Positions 25,244 through 27,662 of a stretch of 27,662 nucleotides of DNA are shown one piece after another. This DNA is from an uncultured Blautia sp. GTDB lineage: Bacteria; Bacillota; Clostridia; Lachnospirales; Lachnospiraceae. The notes beneath the pieces were generated by a model that was not told where the DNA came from, made no database searches, and was given only the letters and a program-made list of their open reading frames with translations. Position 1 is the stretch's first letter. Every line of letters begins with the position of its first letter. The stretch covers positions 1 through 27,662 of the forward strand of contig UQSX01000031.1 in assembly GCA_900543715.1 (NCBI GenBank), read 5' to 3'. The position numbers and the translations under genes are program-made.

Positions 25244-25353
25244 AGTGGCAGAACTATAATAGGACCAAGTCTGAGGAGACTAAACGCCCGAAGTGCCCAA
25301 TTGAAAAGGAGCAGGCAATTTTGGAGGCTCTGAAATATTTTGGGATGGTATAG
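25237..25353 (+). pseudogene. Out-of-frame remnant of the rlmD C-terminal extension
   Basis: One base out of the rlmD frame, this stretch encodes IIEWQNYNRTKSEETKRPKC then PIEKEQAILEALKYFGMV and a stop. This closely resembles the tail of longer clostridial RlmD/TrmA-type proteins (pattern ENYNKPKS...QPQCP.EKE.AI..AL.HFGMI, from memory). The upstream part of that extension, roughly 45-60 residues, is missing. A deletion with frameshift at the end of rlmD explains the layout. Confidence 0.65.
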
Positions 25354-25589
25354 AGTTTTATGAAGTAGTAGACTGCTACAATAGATTTAACGATAAGATA
25401 TTCTAGAACATTTTTCAATGATTTGTGAGAGGAATGAAACAATGCCATTTGAAAAAGGTGGAAGAGCAGATAAACAGATTGCAGATAAATGCTTGGACTT
25501 ATAGGATATCATGTTTGAAAGGCAACTGGGGTCAGTAAGAGAGGTCAGTAGAAAATTAATGGAACGGTAAAAGGAGAGCTGAAGAGGGA
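25354..25589. other. Non-coding decayed stretch
   Basis: No intact gene. AT-rich DNA with stops in all frames. The only recognisable item is a short frame, 25442-25504, preceded by GAGAGG, reading MPFEKGGRADKQ and then eight more residues before TAG. Its first 11 residues resemble the start of large phage-defence-type proteins with nuclease/NTPase domains (recalled pattern, unconfirmed). Nothing of the downstream domains remains. Confidence 0.5.
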
Positions 25590-25599
25590 GGATAGAAGA

Positions 25600-26262
25600 G
25601 ACAATCCAAATATTGTCGGTAGTGAAATTCTCATATATCAAACGGAGGATGGGCATACAAAAATTGATGTTAAGTTTGAAGATGAGAGTGTTTGGCTTAC
25701 ACAGGCGCAATTATGTGAGCTTTAATAAACCAGTAAATCTAACATCAGTGAGTATATTAAGCACATTTTTGAAGAAGGCGAGCTAGAAGAAAATGCAGTT
25801 GTTCGGAAATTCCGAACAACTGCGGCTGATGGAAAAAACTATAACACAACACACTATAATCTTGACATGATTATTTCACTTGGGTATAGAGTAAAGTCTA
25901 AAATTGCTACAAATTTCCGTCGGTGGGCTACTGAACGCTTGAAAGAGTATATGATAAAAGGCTTTACGATGGATGATGAACGGCTGAAAAATCTGGGGGC
26001 GGTAATTACTGGAAAGAGTTATTAGACCGTATTCGGGATATCCGATCATCTGAAAAAGTTATGTACCGACAGGTACTTGACCTTTATGCAACAAGTGTTG
26101 ATTATGATCCCAAGAGTAGTGAATCCACTGCGTTTTTTAAAATGGTACAAAATAAATTGCACTATGCGGCACATGGACATACAGCAGCGGAGGTTATATA
26201 CGAGCGCGCAGATGCGAGTCAACCTTTCATGGGATTGAAGAGTTTTTCTGGTGACTATCTGC
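25600..26262 (+). pseudogene. RhuM-family gene, broken and truncated
   Basis: RhuM-like proteins occur in genomic islands and near restriction systems; their function is unclear. The frame starting near 25600 reads DNPNIVGSEILIYQTEDG, then WLTQAQLCEL, where two adjacent stops (25723-25728) replace the expected Tyr-Gln. The frame goes on as TSKSNISEHIKHIFEEGELE, VVRKFRTTAADGKNYNTTHY, and then a -1 shift at the G-run 25995-25999. Coding resumes in the next frame with NYWKELLDRIRDIRSSEKV and YRQVLDLYATSVDYDP, and stops matching after GLKSFSGD (about 26255). The last third of the protein is missing and no start codon is visible. AT content and codon use differ from the flanking genes, consistent with transfer. 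Confidence 0.85.
25795..25823. repeat. 29-bp perfect palindrome inside the RhuM remnant
   Basis: Fourteen-base arms (GCAGTTGTTCGGAA and TTCCGAACAACTGC) around a single A. It covers the codons for AVVRKFRTTA, so it may be an accident of coding, but the arms are perfect. Confidence 0.9.
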
Positions 26263-27018
26263 GCAGATTGGTCAGAATATTTTAACGGGCTGAAGGGAAC
26301 AGCGGTCATATATGATGCTTCTGACAGGCAGTATACGATCTATAATCAAGATCTTGCAGAAACCAGGAGATCGCCATGCTCTACATTTAAAATTATTTCT
26401 TCCTTAATTGCATTGGAAAATGGAACCATCACACCAGAAAATTCCACCAGGCCATGGAGCGGAGAAATATTCTGGAACGAAGACTGGAATAAAGATATTG
26501 ATTTTAGCGAGGCGTTTCGTACTTCCTGCGTATGGTATTACAGACAGGTCATAGATGATATTGGAAAAGATATGATGCAGAAGGAATTGGATAAACTCCA
26601 GTATGGCAATTGCGACATTTCTGATTGGGAGGGAAGATTAAATACAAACAATAACAACAGGGCTTTAACAGGATTTTGGATTGAATCCTCTTTACGGATT
26701 TCACCCAAAGAACAGGCTGAGGTAATGGAACGTATCTTTGGCAGCAATTCGGAGTATTCAGAAGAGACACAGAATACATTAAAGCAGGTTATGCTGGTGC
26801 CGGAGCAGGACAGAACGGATATTTCCATATATGGAAAAACTGGAATGGGAAAAGAGAATGATATTGTTGTTGACGCCTGGTTCACAGGATTTGCGGAAAG
26901 CACAAAAGGTAATATCTATTTTTGTGTGCGCCTTGGAAGAACAGACGGTATGGATGTATCCAGCACCTTGGCAAAAGAAATAGCAATGAAAATTGTATCG
27001 GATTACTGTATGCAGTAA
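26251..27018 (+). CDS. Class D beta-lactamase/BlaR1-sensor-like domain, 5'-truncated
   Basis: A 255-residue penicillin-recognising domain in the only open frame, from a GTG at 26251 without a good ribosome site. All class D active-site motifs are present: STFK (44-47), SCV (92-94), YGN (118-120), KTG (196-198) and WFTG (210-213). The sequence SPCSTFKIISSLIALENG is typical of clostridial class D enzymes and of the C-terminal sensor of BlaR1/MecR1. No signal peptide, lipobox with hydrophobic stretch or BlaR1 metallopeptidase region precedes it; upstream is the RhuM remnant in another frame. The gene therefore lost its 5' end when the two sequences were joined. Whether it is expressed, and whether it hydrolyses beta-lactams, cannot be told. 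A - strand terminator lies after it. Confidence 0.8.
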   Translation: MTICADWSEYFNGLKGTAVIYDASDRQYTIYNQDLAETRRSPCSTFKIISSLIALENGTITPENSTRPWSGEIFWNEDWNKDIDFSEAFRTSCVWYYRQVIDDIGKDMMQKELDKLQYGNCDISDWEGRLNTNNNNRALTGFWIESSLRISPKEQAEVMERIFGSNSEYSEETQNTLKQVMLVPEQDRTDISIYGKTGMGKENDIVVDAWFTGFAESTKGNIYFCVRLGRTDGMDVSSTLAKEIAMKIVSDYCMQ

Positions 27019-27047
27019 CTCATTATAACGAAAGAAAGAACGGGATT

Positions 27048-27090
27048 AAAAAATGCTGACAGACAGGGCCATATTGCACTGTCTGTCAGC
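27048..27090 (-). terminator. Terminator of the flavoredoxin-like gene
   Basis: A perfect 12-bp stem (GCTGACAGACAG at 27055-27066, CTGTCTGTCAGC at 27079-27090) with a 12-nt loop. On the - strand it is followed by ATTTTTTAA, so it ends transcription of the gene at 27111-27662. Confidence 0.85.
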
Positions 27091-27110
27091 GGAAACTTAT
27101 TTTCTTCATC

Positions 27111-27662
27111 TTATTTCAGTTCTGCCCCATCGCTAAAGGCATTTCCTACTTTTTCTCCCAGCTTCAGATAAGCATTGTTTACCGGATCAAAAGTGATAGG
27201 CTGGAGAAGAGCTGGAGAGATTTTTCCATTTTCATCCAAAATCTTTTCGTCGGCGCTGACATTTACGATCTCGCCGATGATATCTCCATCTTCAGTAATT
27301 TTGATCAGTCTGCACTCCAGAGCCATGGGAAATTCCTCGATCAGAGGAGCATCCACAAATTCACTTTTCACCGGATGAAGACCTGCCTTTTCCAGCTTGG
27401 CTGGTTCTTTGTTCCCGGAGGTGATTCCCACATAGTCTGCCTCTTTTACATGGGCAGCGTCTGCAAAGCTTACAGTGAAAGCCTGACGTTCCTTGATGTT
27501 GGCAGTGGTCTTGTGGCCGGCACTGAGACAGATACAAACCTGATTGGTGTCATAGATTCCTCCCCAGGCCGCATTCATGGCATTGGCCGAACCATCCCCA
27601 TTATAGGTACCGATGATCAGCACTGGCAGAGGATACATCCAGGACTGCTTTCCAAAATTTTT
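27111..27662 (-). CDS. Flavoredoxin/flavin reductase-like protein, 5'-partial
   Basis: An FMN-binding split-barrel protein of the flavoredoxin/flavin reductase family, a small electron carrier in anaerobes. It reads PLPVLIIGTYNGDGSANAMN and AAWGGIYDTNQVCICLSAGH, which form the FMN-binding strands; HKTTANIKERQAFTVSF and EFPMALECRLIKI follow. An ATG lies at 27638, but the frame stays open to the window edge with KNFGKQSW, which fits the conserved region before it in this family. The true start is therefore probably beyond 27662, with only a few residues missing. The partner enzyme is not visible. Confidence 0.88.
   Translation of the reverse strand, partial: KNFGKQSWMYPLPVLIIGTYNGDGSANAMNAAWGGIYDTNQVCICLSAGHKTTANIKERQAFTVSFADAAHVKEADYVGITSGNKEPAKLEKAGLHPVKSEFVDAPLIEEFPMALECRLIKITEDGDIIGEIVNVSADEKILDENGKISPALLQPITFDPVNNAYLKLGEKVGNAFSDGAELK

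Noticed and set aside
25387..25710. 107-residue open frame on the - strand in the scar
   Set aside because: Antisense to the RhuM remnant and the short fragment; no recognisable motif or ribosome site.
25244..27018. Insertion sequence or integron carrying the beta-lactamase
   Set aside because: No transposase, integrase, terminal inverted repeats or target duplications could be seen in the scar.

Overview
The window looks like the chromosome of a Gram-positive anaerobe of the class Clostridia, most likely a gut Lachnospiraceae (Blautia/Ruminococcus-like). The reasons are moderate GC, strong GGAGG ribosome sites, MutS2 and a YhaM-type nuclease, rubredoxin, FeoAB, a B12-radical SAM protein, and a class D penicillin-recognising domain of clostridial type. 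The family assignments come from recognisable motifs, not from database searches.

Layout. 1-2.9 kb: a 5'-cut histidine ammonia-lyase and an NhaC/YuiF-type permease, probably a histidine uptake and deamination unit. 3.0-7.0 kb: rubredoxin, then a LysR regulator divergent from a CoA-disulfide-reductase-like flavoprotein with a C-terminal rhodanese domain and a small siroheme/ferredoxin-type sulfite reductase-like protein. A perfect 15-bp LysR-type palindrome lies centred about 65 bp upstream of the predicted flavoprotein start site. 7.0-16.5 kb: housekeeping genes, all on the + strand: dapF, a MATE exporter, feoA-feoB, a B12-binding radical SAM/DUF4080 protein, nth, a DnaQ-like exonuclease, a 34-residue membrane microprotein, a HypE/PurM-like protein and trmL. 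16.5-21.1 kb (- strand): mutS2, an OmpR-family regulator and a sensor kinase in one tight run. 21.2-25.2 kb (+ strand): an HtrA-like membrane protein that has lost its protease triad, a yhaM-like nuclease and rlmD.

25.24-27.0 kb is a scar of foreign, AT-richer DNA. Directly behind rlmD are an out-of-frame remnant of its own C-terminal tail, a 20-codon fragment resembling the start of a defence-type protein, and a RhuM-family gene broken by two stops and a frameshift. The RhuM sequence breaks off into a class D beta-lactamase/BlaR1-sensor domain that keeps all its active-site motifs but has no leader. A flavoredoxin-like gene on the - strand runs off the right edge.

The two most interesting points are (1) the divergent arrangement of the mutS2-two-component operon and the pseudoprotease HtrA, with 11-bp-spaced direct repeats at the htrA promoter, suggesting an envelope-stress circuit with a non-catalytic output, and (2) the gene scar behind rlmD. 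No tRNA, rRNA, CRISPR array or intact mobile element was seen.
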